A DNA stretch of 64,000 bases from a bacterium (GTDB lineage Bacteria; Chloroflexota; Dormibacteria; Aeolococcales; Bog-877): positions 28,399 through 92,398 of the forward strand of contig JAJYPP010000005.1 in NCBI GenBank assembly GCA_021795235.1. Reading direction: 5' to 3'. The translations under genes and the position numbers were made by a program. The notes under the pieces are model-generated. The model saw only the letters and a program-made list of their open reading frames with translations. It was not told the DNA's origin and ran no database searches. Shown here in pieces: positions 52,787 to 59,749 of this stretch (the stretch's first letter is position 1; each line of letters opens with the position of its first letter).

Positions 52787-53347
52787 GTGACGCTCAACAG
52801 CTCCTACGTCCGCCCTGAGGAGGAAACGGAGCCCTGGACGCTATGGCGCCGGGAACCGGACCTTGTGAGAGCCGTGTTCGTTGTAGGGCAGCAGACGGTC
52901 ACTGCCGTGTGGAACGGCGGCACCTGGTGGGCCTGGTCGCCGCCGCAAGGACGGATGACTAATTCGGGGGATCCCCACCATGGGCACGGCATGGGACCTG
53001 GGGAGGGCTTGGTGGAGCCGGGCGAGCTGCTTCCATTCGTTGATCTGGAGGTTCTGGGAGAGACCAGCTTGGCAGGTCGCCCGGCGTACCGGCTCGTGGC
53101 ACGGCCCCTTGCACCTGTGTGGCCACGGTCAGGGCCTCACCCCGAACTTCACTTCCTGGGCACCGGCGCAGATGAGTACCGGCTCACGGTCGACGCTGAA
53201 CGCGGTCTGCTCCTCCGGACGGAGGCTCGTCTGGACGGCCGTGCGTTCGGGGTAATCGAGGTTGGCGACGTTGAGTACGACCAGGTTCTCGACGGGGATG
53301 TATTCCGGCCCCCGTTAGGGGACCTGGACCCGCCAGCGGCCGTCTGA
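52787..53347 (+). CDS. LolA/MucB-like beta-sheet protein without signal
   Basis: 186 residues from GTG 52787; CTG 52736 or a lost upstream start is possible. Strand-rich: D-L-V-R-A-V-F-V-V-G...T-A-V-W-N-G-G-T-W-W-A-W-S-P, F-V-D-L-E-V-L-G-E-T-S-L-A-G-R-P-A-Y-R-L-V-A, Y-R-L-T-V-D-A-E-R-G-L-L-L-R-T-E-A. The half-barrel order (G-R-P-A-Y then L-x-V-D-x-x-x-G-L-L-L-R) resembles LolA/RseB-type domains, usually exported; no signal peptide is seen here. Function unknown. Confidence 0.6.
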   Translation: MTLNSSYVRPEEETEPWTLWRREPDLVRAVFVVGQQTVTAVWNGGTWWAWSPPQGRMTNSGDPHHGHGMGPGEGLVEPGELLPFVDLEVLGETSLAGRPAYRLVARPLAPVWPRSGPHPELHFLGTGADEYRLTVDAERGLLLRTEARLDGRAFGVIEVGDVEYDQVLDGDVFRPPLGDLDPPAAV

Positions 53348-53475
53348 GGGCTACTGGCGGCAACCGGCACCGGCAGCTTCCAGGCCGACGTGGCCTGCTA
53401 AGAGCGCCTTTGATCCGCGTCCGGAGGACTCGATCGGCGGCTCTGCGCTCAGGCACGCGGTGGAGAGGGCCGATT

Positions 53476-53940
53476 CAGCTGCCCCTATCTCCTGGCCCCG
53501 GCCGTGGACCTGATGGGCGAGGTGGTCGAACTGATGGTCCGCGACCTCGGCGACGACCGAGCCACCCGTGCCGCCCACAGGCGGCCACCGGGTGGCTCGG
53601 TGAGATCGCCAGGCTCGGGAGATCGGTGGACACCACCTCGTCTGCTGCGTCCAGAGACCGGATGCCGAGGTGGTGCCAGGGCAGCTGATGGCCAACCTCG
53701 ATCTCTCCGTCGCCTTCCGGTCAGAGCCGCCCTGAACAGCTTCATCCTGCTCGACGGCGACTAAGCCTCTCTGTTGCAGCCGCACCCGTGCTGGGCGGTC
53801 GTCGCCCACGAGACCCCAGAGGAGTTCCAGGCGGTCGACTGCTCGGCGGAGGAGAGCCGGGAGCTGCCGCCCGGTAGGTGGCGTGCCGGGAGAGTCTCAC
53901 CGACCACTGGCCCTGTCACACAGTGGTCGGAAAATACATG
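53476..53940. ncRNA. structured repeat copy 2, candidate new RNA element
   Basis: Same orientation and length as 40236-40698. Hairpin 1: 53556-53567 with 53590-53601, 12 perfect pairs (ACCGAGCCACCC against GGGTGGCTCGGT) around the inner stem 53570-53575/53580-53585. Relative to copy 1, two pairs changed on both sides (A-T to C-G, G-C to A-T). Hairpin 2: 53900-53909 with 53921-53930, 10 perfect pairs, 11-nt loop. It lies in the newest tRNA-Thr element, whereas copy 1 is in the older segment. Confidence 0.5.
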
Positions 53941-54079
53941 CCCCACTTGCAGAGAGGGCCTCCCTGCCGGCGCGACCTGGTGATACCCAGCGAACGGGCT
54001 GACTGAACCGCGGAGTCATCCCCACGCTGACTCTCACGGGTGGTCCGGTGCCGGCAGCGGCAGGTGCAGCAAGGTGCAG

Positions 54080-54748
54080 CTACGGCGCGCCGTCGCCTCG
54101 ATGAGGCTGGAGTCCGGACCACGAGGATCCACCCCGCGCCCGGTCGGAACCCAGCTCCTCCAATGGCCAGACCACGGTGGCTCTGTTAGCCGCGTCGATG
54201 ACCACGGCGGCGTCAACTGACGCGGCGGACTCGGGTATCCCGAAGGCGGGCCAGGCACAGACGAACTTCAGCGGCCCCGGAGGCGGGAGCGGCCACACCC
54301 AGTAGGCCTGCCGCCACGCCGAGTTGCTCCCCGACCCATCGCGACCCCAGAGAACGGGTCCAACTCCGGGATCCGTGATAAGCCTGGACCCCGCCCGCGG
54401 CAGGTTGGTCACCTTGCGCCCGTCGGAGAACTCCAGGCCGAACCTGAGGAAGCGCGGCGGGAGTTTGCCGTCGGTAATCTCCTCTGGGGAAACAACCAGG
54501 AATTGACTGGTACTCGGTTCCTCCTGTGAGGTCAGGGCCCGCAGGCGGGCGACCAAGTCGAATTCGAAGCCGGTCGGATAGGCACCCCTGCCGCGCAGAG
54601 CGACGACTGCCGTCTTTGAGGCGGCCAAGTGCAGCTCCAGGGGCAGGGCGCCCGGGATGACATTGTCGGGCGGCCCGACCCACTCGGGCTGGATCGTAGG
54701 TGAGACCCCAGAAGTAGCCAAGGCTATGCCTCGCCACTTTCCGGCCAC
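54080..54748 (-). CDS. hypothetical protein, paralogue of next gene
   Basis: 222 residues. Begins after a variable head with V-G-P-P-D-N-V-I-P, then A-V-V-A-L-R-G-R-G-A-Y-P-T-G-F-E-F, F-L-R-F-G-L-E-F-S-D-G-R-K-V, and W-V-W-P-L-P-P-P-G-P-L-K-F-V-C-A-W-P-A-F-G-I-P-E. These blocks match the neighbour at 54724-55371, so the pair arose by duplication. No family name is known to me; soluble, no signal. Overlaps the neighbour's 3' end by 25 bp. Confidence 0.65.
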   Translation of the reverse strand: MAGKWRGIALATSGVSPTIQPEWVGPPDNVIPGALPLELHLAASKTAVVALRGRGAYPTGFEFDLVARLRALTSQEEPSTSQFLVVSPEEITDGKLPPRFLRFGLEFSDGRKVTNLPRAGSRLITDPGVGPVLWGRDGSGSNSAWRQAYWVWPLPPPGPLKFVCAWPAFGIPESAASVDAAVVIDAANRATVVWPLEELGSDRARGGSSWSGLQPHRGDGAP

Positions 54749-55371
54749 AGCACAGTGGCTCCGGCGGCGGCTGTGAGGATTTCCCCAGCATCCACGATAG
54801 CCCTGATCTCAGGGATCCCCAGGACCGGCCAAGAGCAGACAAAGGTCATGGGACCCGGTGGCGGGAGCGGCCAGACCCACATGCGCTCCACCCACTCGCC
54901 GTTGCTCCCGGCCCCGTGCTGGGGACTCAGGCGGGGAAACCCAGGGTCCGGATCCGATGGAATCTGCTCGCGATTAGCGGCCTTGGCAACACGCCCATCG
55001 GGGAAGCGGATCTGGAACCTGAGCGCGTCCGGGCCGCGCCGTGAATCGAAATAGAGGCCGTGCCTGACTGGCTCCGGACGACCCGTCTGTCGCCACTTGG
55101 CGAGGATCTCGACTCCGAACCCGGTGGCGCAGGCTTGAGCCCCGAAGACGGCGACGACCGCCTGCTCGGACTTACCCACGAGCAATCGGCCTCCGAAGGG
55201 GGCCGGTAGGACGTTGTCCGGTGGGCCGGCCCAGGGAGGACGCGCCCCGCGGCGGGGAGTCGGAGCGGACTTTGGCAGGTGCTCCTCGTCGAAGAACGAC
55301 ACTCCGACCTCTCCAGTTACCGAATCCAAGGCCGACTCCCGGTCACCGCAAGGGCGACCGTCGGCGTTCAC
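54724..55371 (-). CDS. hypothetical protein, paralogue of previous gene
   Basis: 215 residues. Shares with its partner A-G-P-P-D-N-V-L-P, A-V-V-A-V-F-G-A-Q-A-C-A-T-G-F-G-V, F-Q-I-R-F-P-D-G-R-V-A, and W-V-W-P-L-P-P-P-G-P-M-T-F-V-C-S-W-P-V-L-G-I-P-E. Tandem, same strand, translationally overlapping, so likely one operon and perhaps subunits of a hetero-complex. Role unknown. Downstream of the integrase gene. Confidence 0.65.
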   Translation of the reverse strand: MNADGRPCGDRESALDSVTGEVGVSFFDEEHLPKSAPTPRRGARPPWAGPPDNVLPAPFGGRLLVGKSEQAVVAVFGAQACATGFGVEILAKWRQTGRPEPVRHGLYFDSRRGPDALRFQIRFPDGRVAKAANREQIPSDPDPGFPRLSPQHGAGSNGEWVERMWVWPLPPPGPMTFVCSWPVLGIPEIRAIVDAGEILTAAAGATVLWPESGEA

Positions 55372-55407
55372 GGGTCGTCCCCATGCTGCCGCGGTGGACG
55401 GCCGGTG

Positions 55408-56631
55408 TCAAATCCCAGGTCTGGTAGACGCTTCCCGGATAGACCCCTCAGGGAGGGGGCCAGGTGTAGCCCCAGGAATGCTCGCGCCCGCACTGTCGGG
55501 CGGCTCGAGCAGCTGTCCGAGCCGCTCTGCGGCCTGACGCTTGAGGCTCGGCAGCAAGCCCGCGTAGGTGCTGGCGGTGAGAGCCACGCTCGTATGCCCC
55601 AGAAGATGGCTCACTGTCGCCAGATCCGCTCCCGAGCCCAGCATCAGGCCCGCGTACGCGTGCCTGAGGTGGTGCCAGCGCATCGGTGGAATCGAAGACC
55701 GCTCCAGGGATGCCTCGAAGCTGTGCGTGACCGCCGTGCCGTTCCGCGGTTGTCCCAGCCGGGTCGTGAACACCAAACCTGGGAGGGGTTCCAGCCACCG
55801 CCTACCGGCGGAGGCTCGGGCGTCAGCTTGAGCGTCTCGCTCCTCCTGAAGGGCCGCTGAGGCTATCCCGGTGAGTGGAATGGTGCGACGCGAGGTGCTT
55901 GACTTGACTTCCACCAGCCGGTACTCGCCCCCGATCCGCTGGAGGGACTGGGTGACATGCAACTCTTGGCGGTGAAAGTCGACATCCTGCCACCGCAGGC
56001 CGAGCAGCTCACCCTGCCGTAGGCCGGTGTGAATGGCGAGCGACGCCAGGCGGCGCAGCGGGGCGTCCCCAAGTGCCGCCAGGACCGCGAGTGCCTCCGA
56101 TGGGGTTAGAACGCGAGGGGCCGTGTGAGGCACGCGAGGCGCCGACGCGAGAGCGGCGCTGTTGCTGGCCAGGACGCCCCATCGCTGGGCGTCGTGCAGA
56201 GCCGCTCGCATGACTGCGCGCACATGCGCACAGGTTCTGGGGGAGAGTCCAGCGGCATGCAGGGTCGCCAGCCCGGCTTCGACGTCCTGAGGCGACAGGC
56301 TGCGAAGCCGAGTGCGCCCCCAAGTCGGGAGGATCTGGTGCGTGACCAGCTGACGGTACCTGCGGGCCGTGCTCTCGCGCAGCCGTGGAGTGACCTGCTC
56401 CAGCCACTGGTTGAAGAAGGTTCCCACGGTGAGACGCTCTGGCGGAGCTGGCAACCCAGACTCAGCCTCGCGCTGGAGCCTCTGCAGAGCCAGAGCCGCC
56501 GCGTCGCGAGTGCGGGCGTAGGCTGACCTCCGCCTGCCGTCTGGGAGACTGACCTGGGCCATCCAGCGCCCGTCTCGGCGCTTCGAAATGCTGCCCTCGT
56601 GATTGCCTCGGCGTCCGACTCTGCCCGTCAT
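55408..56631 (-). CDS. int: tyrosine-family site-specific integrase
   Basis: 407 residues. N-terminal AP2-like arm-binding domain (G-S-I-S-K-R-R-D-G-R-W-M-A-Q-V, ~14-60), SAM-like core-binding domain (F-F-N-Q-W-L-E-Q-V-T, ~70-155), catalytic domain with R in T-G-L-R-Q-G-E-L-L, K in V-E-V-K-S-S, H-x-x-R in H-H-L-R-H, H in L-L-G-H-T-S and Y in A-S-T-Y-A-G. All catalytic residues are present. It lies in the 47.5-58.3 kb element, 1.6 kb from the tRNA-Thr. The doubled 12-bp-period motifs are suitable targets for its arm domain. Confidence 0.93.
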   Translation of the reverse strand: MTGRVGRRGNHEGSISKRRDGRWMAQVSLPDGRRRSAYARTRDAAALALQRLQREAESGLPAPPERLTVGTFFNQWLEQVTPRLRESTARRYRQLVTHQILPTWGRTRLRSLSPQDVEAGLATLHAAGLSPRTCAHVRAVMRAALHDAQRWGVLASNSAALASAPRVPHTAPRVLTPSEALAVLAALGDAPLRRLASLAIHTGLRQGELLGLRWQDVDFHRQELHVTQSLQRIGGEYRLVEVKSSTSRRTIPLTGIASAALQEERDAQADARASAGRRWLEPLPGLVFTTRLGQPRNGTAVTHSFEASLERSSIPPMRWHHLRHAYAGLMLGSGADLATVSHLLGHTSVALTASTYAGLLPSLKRQAAERLGQLLEPPDSAGASIPGATPGPLPEGSIREASTRPGI

Positions 56632-56876
56632 ATCCAGACTCTACGTCCGGTTTGCCGCGGCCGCCGGACCCTCAGCCCACAGCCACTGCGCCATCTGTTG
56701 GCGGCGGTGCGGCCTTTGCGGCACCTTCCCACATGGCCGCTGGGAGCGCGATCCCGGGATTCCCCGGACACGTCTCTCCCGAGCTCGGTCGCACTGCCCA
56801 GCTATCGCAATGGGGCCACCTCAGGCCCGACGAACGGCACTCGGGACCCTCACTCCACGTGTGCGACCATGGCGCG

Positions 56877-57605
56877 ATGGTCCGGGCGCCCGCCAACTCA
56901 CAAGTCAATCGGGCGGGGCAGGCGATCCGCAGGTTCCTTGTCGAGGCGGAGCCTTGGTCGGACGACCGCCTCCGGTCAGCCTATGAGGTGGTGGTCGTCT
57001 TCAGGGCAGCCCACCAATACCCTCTGATCAAGGCGAACATGGGCCTGCGCTCCGTCCTGAGGACGGAGCACTGCCAGGTGGAGGTCACCCAGCGCCTGAA
57101 GCGCATCCCAACCATCGTCGACAAGCTTCGGCGGGAGCCGACCATGCAACTGGCCAAGATGCAGGACATCGGCGGCTGTCGGGCCATCCTGCGGAGCGTG
57201 TCGGAGATCAGAAATGTGGAGCGGCGTCTGTCCAGGAACCGGCCGCCGCTTCGGGTGTCTGACTACATTGCTGTCCCGCGAGCCTCAGGCTACCGAGCGG
57301 TCCATATCGTCGTCTCATACCCGGACCAGGACGGCGTGGCCAGGGCCATCGAGGTGCAGCTGCGTACCCGGGTCATGCATGAGTGGGCCGTCACCGTCGA
57401 GCGCCTTGGGGGGCGTATCGAAGCGGACCTCAAGAGTGGCCTCGGGCCGCGGCCGGTGCTCGACTTCCTGAGGACGGCATCCGCCGCCATGGCGATTGAG
57501 GAGGCGGGAGGAACCGTGGCTCGCGAGTTGGAGGCGGAAGTGGTCGCCTTGCGGGCTGCCGCGATGCCATACTTGGAAGGAACCTCAGGGAGGAACCAGG
57601 GATGA
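56877..57605 (+). CDS. RelA/SpoT-domain alarmone synthetase, toxSAS-like
   Basis: 242 residues from ATG 56877 (the frame is open further 5'). RelA/SpoT nucleotidyltransferase features: R-L-K-R-I-P-T-I-V-D-K-L (substrate-binding basic helix), M-Q-D-I-G-G-C-R-A-I-L, V-S-D-Y-I-A-V-P-R-A-S-G-Y-R-A-V-H-I-V-V, and I-E-V-Q-L-R-T-R-V-M-H-E-W-A. No hydrolase, TGS or ACT domain, so a small alarmone synthetase that would make (p)ppGpp, (p)ppApp or modify tRNA. It overlaps a small partner gene in ATGA and sits between integrase and tRNA, the setting of toxSAS toxin-antitoxin or phage-defence pairs. Confidence 0.8.
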   Translation: MVRAPANSQVNRAGQAIRRFLVEAEPWSDDRLRSAYEVVVVFRAAHQYPLIKANMGLRSVLRTEHCQVEVTQRLKRIPTIVDKLRREPTMQLAKMQDIGGCRAILRSVSEIRNVERRLSRNRPPLRVSDYIAVPRASGYRAVHIVVSYPDQDGVARAIEVQLRTRVMHEWAVTVERLGGRIEADLKSGLGPRPVLDFLRTASAAMAIEEAGGTVARELEAEVVALRAAAMPYLEGTSGRNQG

Positions 57606-57853
57606 ACGACTCGATCCAACACTTCCTGCTGGTCTTCGATCATGCCAAAGGCGAGCTGGTCGAGATGCAGGAGTTCGGGGTTGATGCCGCTCGCGCCCTC
57701 GCGGCCTATGCCGAGAAGGAACGCGAGCTCCGGACGAGCCCGTCGCTGGAGATCGTCCTGGTTGGGTCGGATTCTTACGACACGGTCCGGGTGACCCATG
57801 CCAACTACTTCGCCGAAGCGGCAGCCACATCGAAGTATCTCGTTGGCGTTTGA
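57602..57853 (+). CDS. small partner of the RelA/SpoT-domain protein (candidate antitoxin)
   Basis: 83 residues from ATG 57602, overlapping the stop of the synthetase by four bases. Alpha/beta: H-F-L-L-V-F-D-H-A-K-G-E-L-V-E-M-Q-E-F, A-A-R-A-L-A-A-Y-A-E-K-E-R-E, L-E-I-V-L-V-G-S-D-S-Y-D-T-V-R-V-T-H-A-N-Y-F. Strict coupling suggests an antitoxin or regulator that must be made with its partner. No other family known to me. Confidence 0.65.
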   Translation: MNDSIQHFLLVFDHAKGELVEMQEFGVDAARALAAYAEKERELRTSPSLEIVLVGSDSYDTVRVTHANYFAEAAATSKYLVGV

Positions 57854-58188
57854 GGTCCTGGCTCGTCCTTTGAGCGCCAACTGAGAAACCATTGCAGCCC
57901 GTCGGCCCGGACCCTCCAGGACGCTCCACCAGGTGCGGTGGTGGCGGTGACCTCCACGCCCCCCTGTTTGCCTGGGGAGCGTCTCCATGGCCGGCGTCCG
58001 GTGCCTCTCGCCTGCGTCTGGTGAGTCACCTGGCGCCGAGCCCGACAGGTGGGGAGTCAGCCGCGAGCGGCCCAGGGGAGTAGGCGCGGCCACGATCGAA
58101 TCGCTGCCAGCCCGGCTCTTGGGCCCGGCCCGATCCGACTCAGGGCGACCTCAAGAAGCCTGCGACCGCCCGGTGAGCCACTCGAAAG
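57854..58188. other. no gene seen; right end of integrated element
   Basis: About 335 bases between the RelA/SpoT module and the right arm repeat. No supported frame. Confidence 0.5.
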
Positions 58189-58209
58189 TGACTGCAATTT
58201 TGACTGCAA
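58189..58209. repeat. doubled arm motif TGACTGCAA, 12-bp period (right end)
   Basis: Copies at 58189-58197 and 58201-58209, 40 bp left of the tRNA-Thr core; same motif and period as 47617-47637. Confidence 0.65.
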
Positions 58210-58261
58210 CGGGAGCGGACTGAAGTGGACGTCTGCGGTCATTGCTGAACTCAAGATCCGG

Positions 58262-58333
58262 AGCCGACGGGGAGATTCGAACTCCCGGCCAGCGGTTTAC
58301 GAAACCGCTGCTCTACCACTGAGCTACGTCGGC
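58262..58333 (-). tRNA. tRNA-Thr(CGT)
   Basis: 72-nt cloverleaf. Acceptor GCCGACG/CGTCGGC, D arm GCTC/GAGC, anticodon stem GCGGT/ACCGC with loop TTCGTAA (anticodon CGT), T arm CGGGAG-TTCGAAT-CTCCCG-like and discriminator T. CCA not encoded. Its 3' half is the attachment site of the 22-kb island; the integration keeps the tRNA intact. The MscS gene ends within its first bases. Confidence 0.95.
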
Positions 58334-59487
58334 CTGCGGCTCCGCAGTCTACCAGGGGAGTCGCCGCCCGCCGCGGGGGAGGACTTGGCCGTGGCCCGCG
58401 GCGACGACGTTGCTGTTCGAGCCCTCGGCTCCGGCCCGAGTTCAATCTCGGCCCTCTTCCGCGGCAAGGCCTGCGGGTACTCCCGCTGGAGAAAGCCGAT
58501 CATCCTTTCCCTCACCTCGCACTGGAGGTTCCAGGATCTGGAACTGTCCGCTGAACTCACCAGGGCTCGGAGCTGCATCGTCTCGGAGCCGAGGCTCGTG
58601 ACCTGGAGTATGCACACTTTGCCGTCCCAGTCGGGACATGCCTTGGCGATCTCGAGCAACTGCGCTCGCAAGACCTCAACCGGAGTTGTGTAGTCGACCT
58701 CGAGGTGGACCCAGCCCAGAATGTCAGCACTGGAGCGAGTCCAATTCTCGAACGGGTTCTCGATGAAGTATGAGATGGGTAACACCAGTCGGCGCAGGTC
58801 CCACACCCGCACGACCACGTAGGTGAGGGCGATCTGTTCAATCCTGCCCCAGTGGCCCTCCACAACCACCACATCGTCGACCCGGATCGGTTGACTCGCG
58901 GCTATCTGCAACCCTGCCACCACATTGGTGACCGCCGGCCTGGCCGCGATAGCCACCACCACCCCCACCAGGCCGGCCGACGCCAGCAGTCCCGCGCCGG
59001 CTGTTCTCACCTCGGGAAAGCTCAGGAGCACCATGGACAGGGCAATCACGCCGATCACGACCACGGTCACTCGCCGCAGGACCTGGATCTGGGTGTGGAC
59101 CTGCCGCGCGTGCAGGTTGTTCTCCACGTCGAGGCGGTAGCGGCCCAAGATCAAGTCGTCGATCACGTAGGAGCAACGGACGGTCAACCAGGCACACGCA
59201 AGGATCAGAGCGACCCCAACGACGTGCAGGAGGATCGCCCTCAAGTTCCCCGGGAGGCTGACGGCGGTCAGCGCGATCTCCAGCCCGCTCAGGGGCAAGA
59301 CGGCCTGTAGAGGAGCGACCGAGTGCTCCAGGATCGACCGACCCAAGGGATGGCTTGAGCCCGGTACCGTGCGGCGCAGGACCAACACTCCGATCGCGTG
59401 TACTGCCACCATGGCCGCGGCCACCACCACCAGAACCTCGATGGGCAAGGCCGGAACCGTCAATGCAGGCACCTCCGTGCTGGGCAA
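58324..59487 (-). CDS. MscS-family mechanosensitive channel
   Basis: 387 residues. Three to four N-terminal helices, then the pore-lining helix and MscS core (A-S-A-G-L-V-G-V-V-V-A-I-A-A-R-P-A-V-T-N-V-V-A-G-L), beta domain I-R-V-D-D-V-V-V-V-E-G-H-W-G-R-I-E-Q-I, and an alpha/beta C-terminal domain with T-R-S-S-A-D-I-L-G-W. Releases solutes on hypo-osmotic shock. The stop codon TAG lies inside the tRNA-Thr gene (58324-58326), and the last ~35 residues are Arg/Ser/Pro-rich, an odd tail that may reflect the tRNA boundary. Confidence 0.88.
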   Translation of the reverse strand: MPSTEVPALTVPALPIEVLVVVAAAMVAVHAIGVLVLRRTVPGSSHPLGRSILEHSVAPLQAVLPLSGLEIALTAVSLPGNLRAILLHVVGVALILACAWLTVRCSYVIDDLILGRYRLDVENNLHARQVHTQIQVLRRVTVVVIGVIALSMVLLSFPEVRTAGAGLLASAGLVGVVVAIAARPAVTNVVAGLQIAASQPIRVDDVVVVEGHWGRIEQIALTYVVVRVWDLRRLVLPISYFIENPFENWTRSSADILGWVHLEVDYTTPVEVLRAQLLEIAKACPDWDGKVCILQVTSLGSETMQLRALVSSADSSRSWNLQCEVRERMIGFLQREYPQALPRKRAEIELGPEPRARTATSSPRATAKSSPAAGGDSPGRLRSRRPT

Positions 59488-59749
59488 CCGGGTTCACGTG
59501 GTCGCTGGGGCCACTGCCGCGGAGAGACCGACGCTCCAGACGCGTGGACATCACGAATATCTATGGGTCTCCGACCACCCTACACCCGCCATCCCAGAAT
59601 GCCGCGTCGCCAGTTCAGGCGTTGTGGCCAAGGGACCCGTCGGCGGCCGGGCCACGCACCGGGGCACGGCCGCCAACCGGCCCTGGTGGCCCGACCGCAC
59701 CCGATAAGCTGCCAAGCGGAAGCGCTAGTCCAGATGGAGGCAGAGCTCG

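Larger units (their letters stand above)
36189..58304. mobile_element. composite tRNA-Thr island, ~22 kb, serial integrations
   Basis: Bounded by a tRNA-Thr 3' fragment (36189-36243) and the intact tRNA-Thr (core 58250-58304), with further core copies at 44507-44561 and 47520-47574, all in direct orientation on the tRNA 3' side. A tyrosine integrase (55408-56631) lies near the tRNA. Doubled 12-bp-period motifs flank the cores. TGACTGCAA flanks both ends of 47.5-58.3 kb; GGGGTCA-type motifs flank both ends of 36.2-47.5 kb. Read as at least two, probably three, accreted elements. Confidence 0.75.

Noticed and set aside
36189..58304. Prophage
   Set aside because: No capsid, terminase, tail or lysis genes are seen; integrase plus cargo and tRNA att sites fit an integrative element or satellite better.
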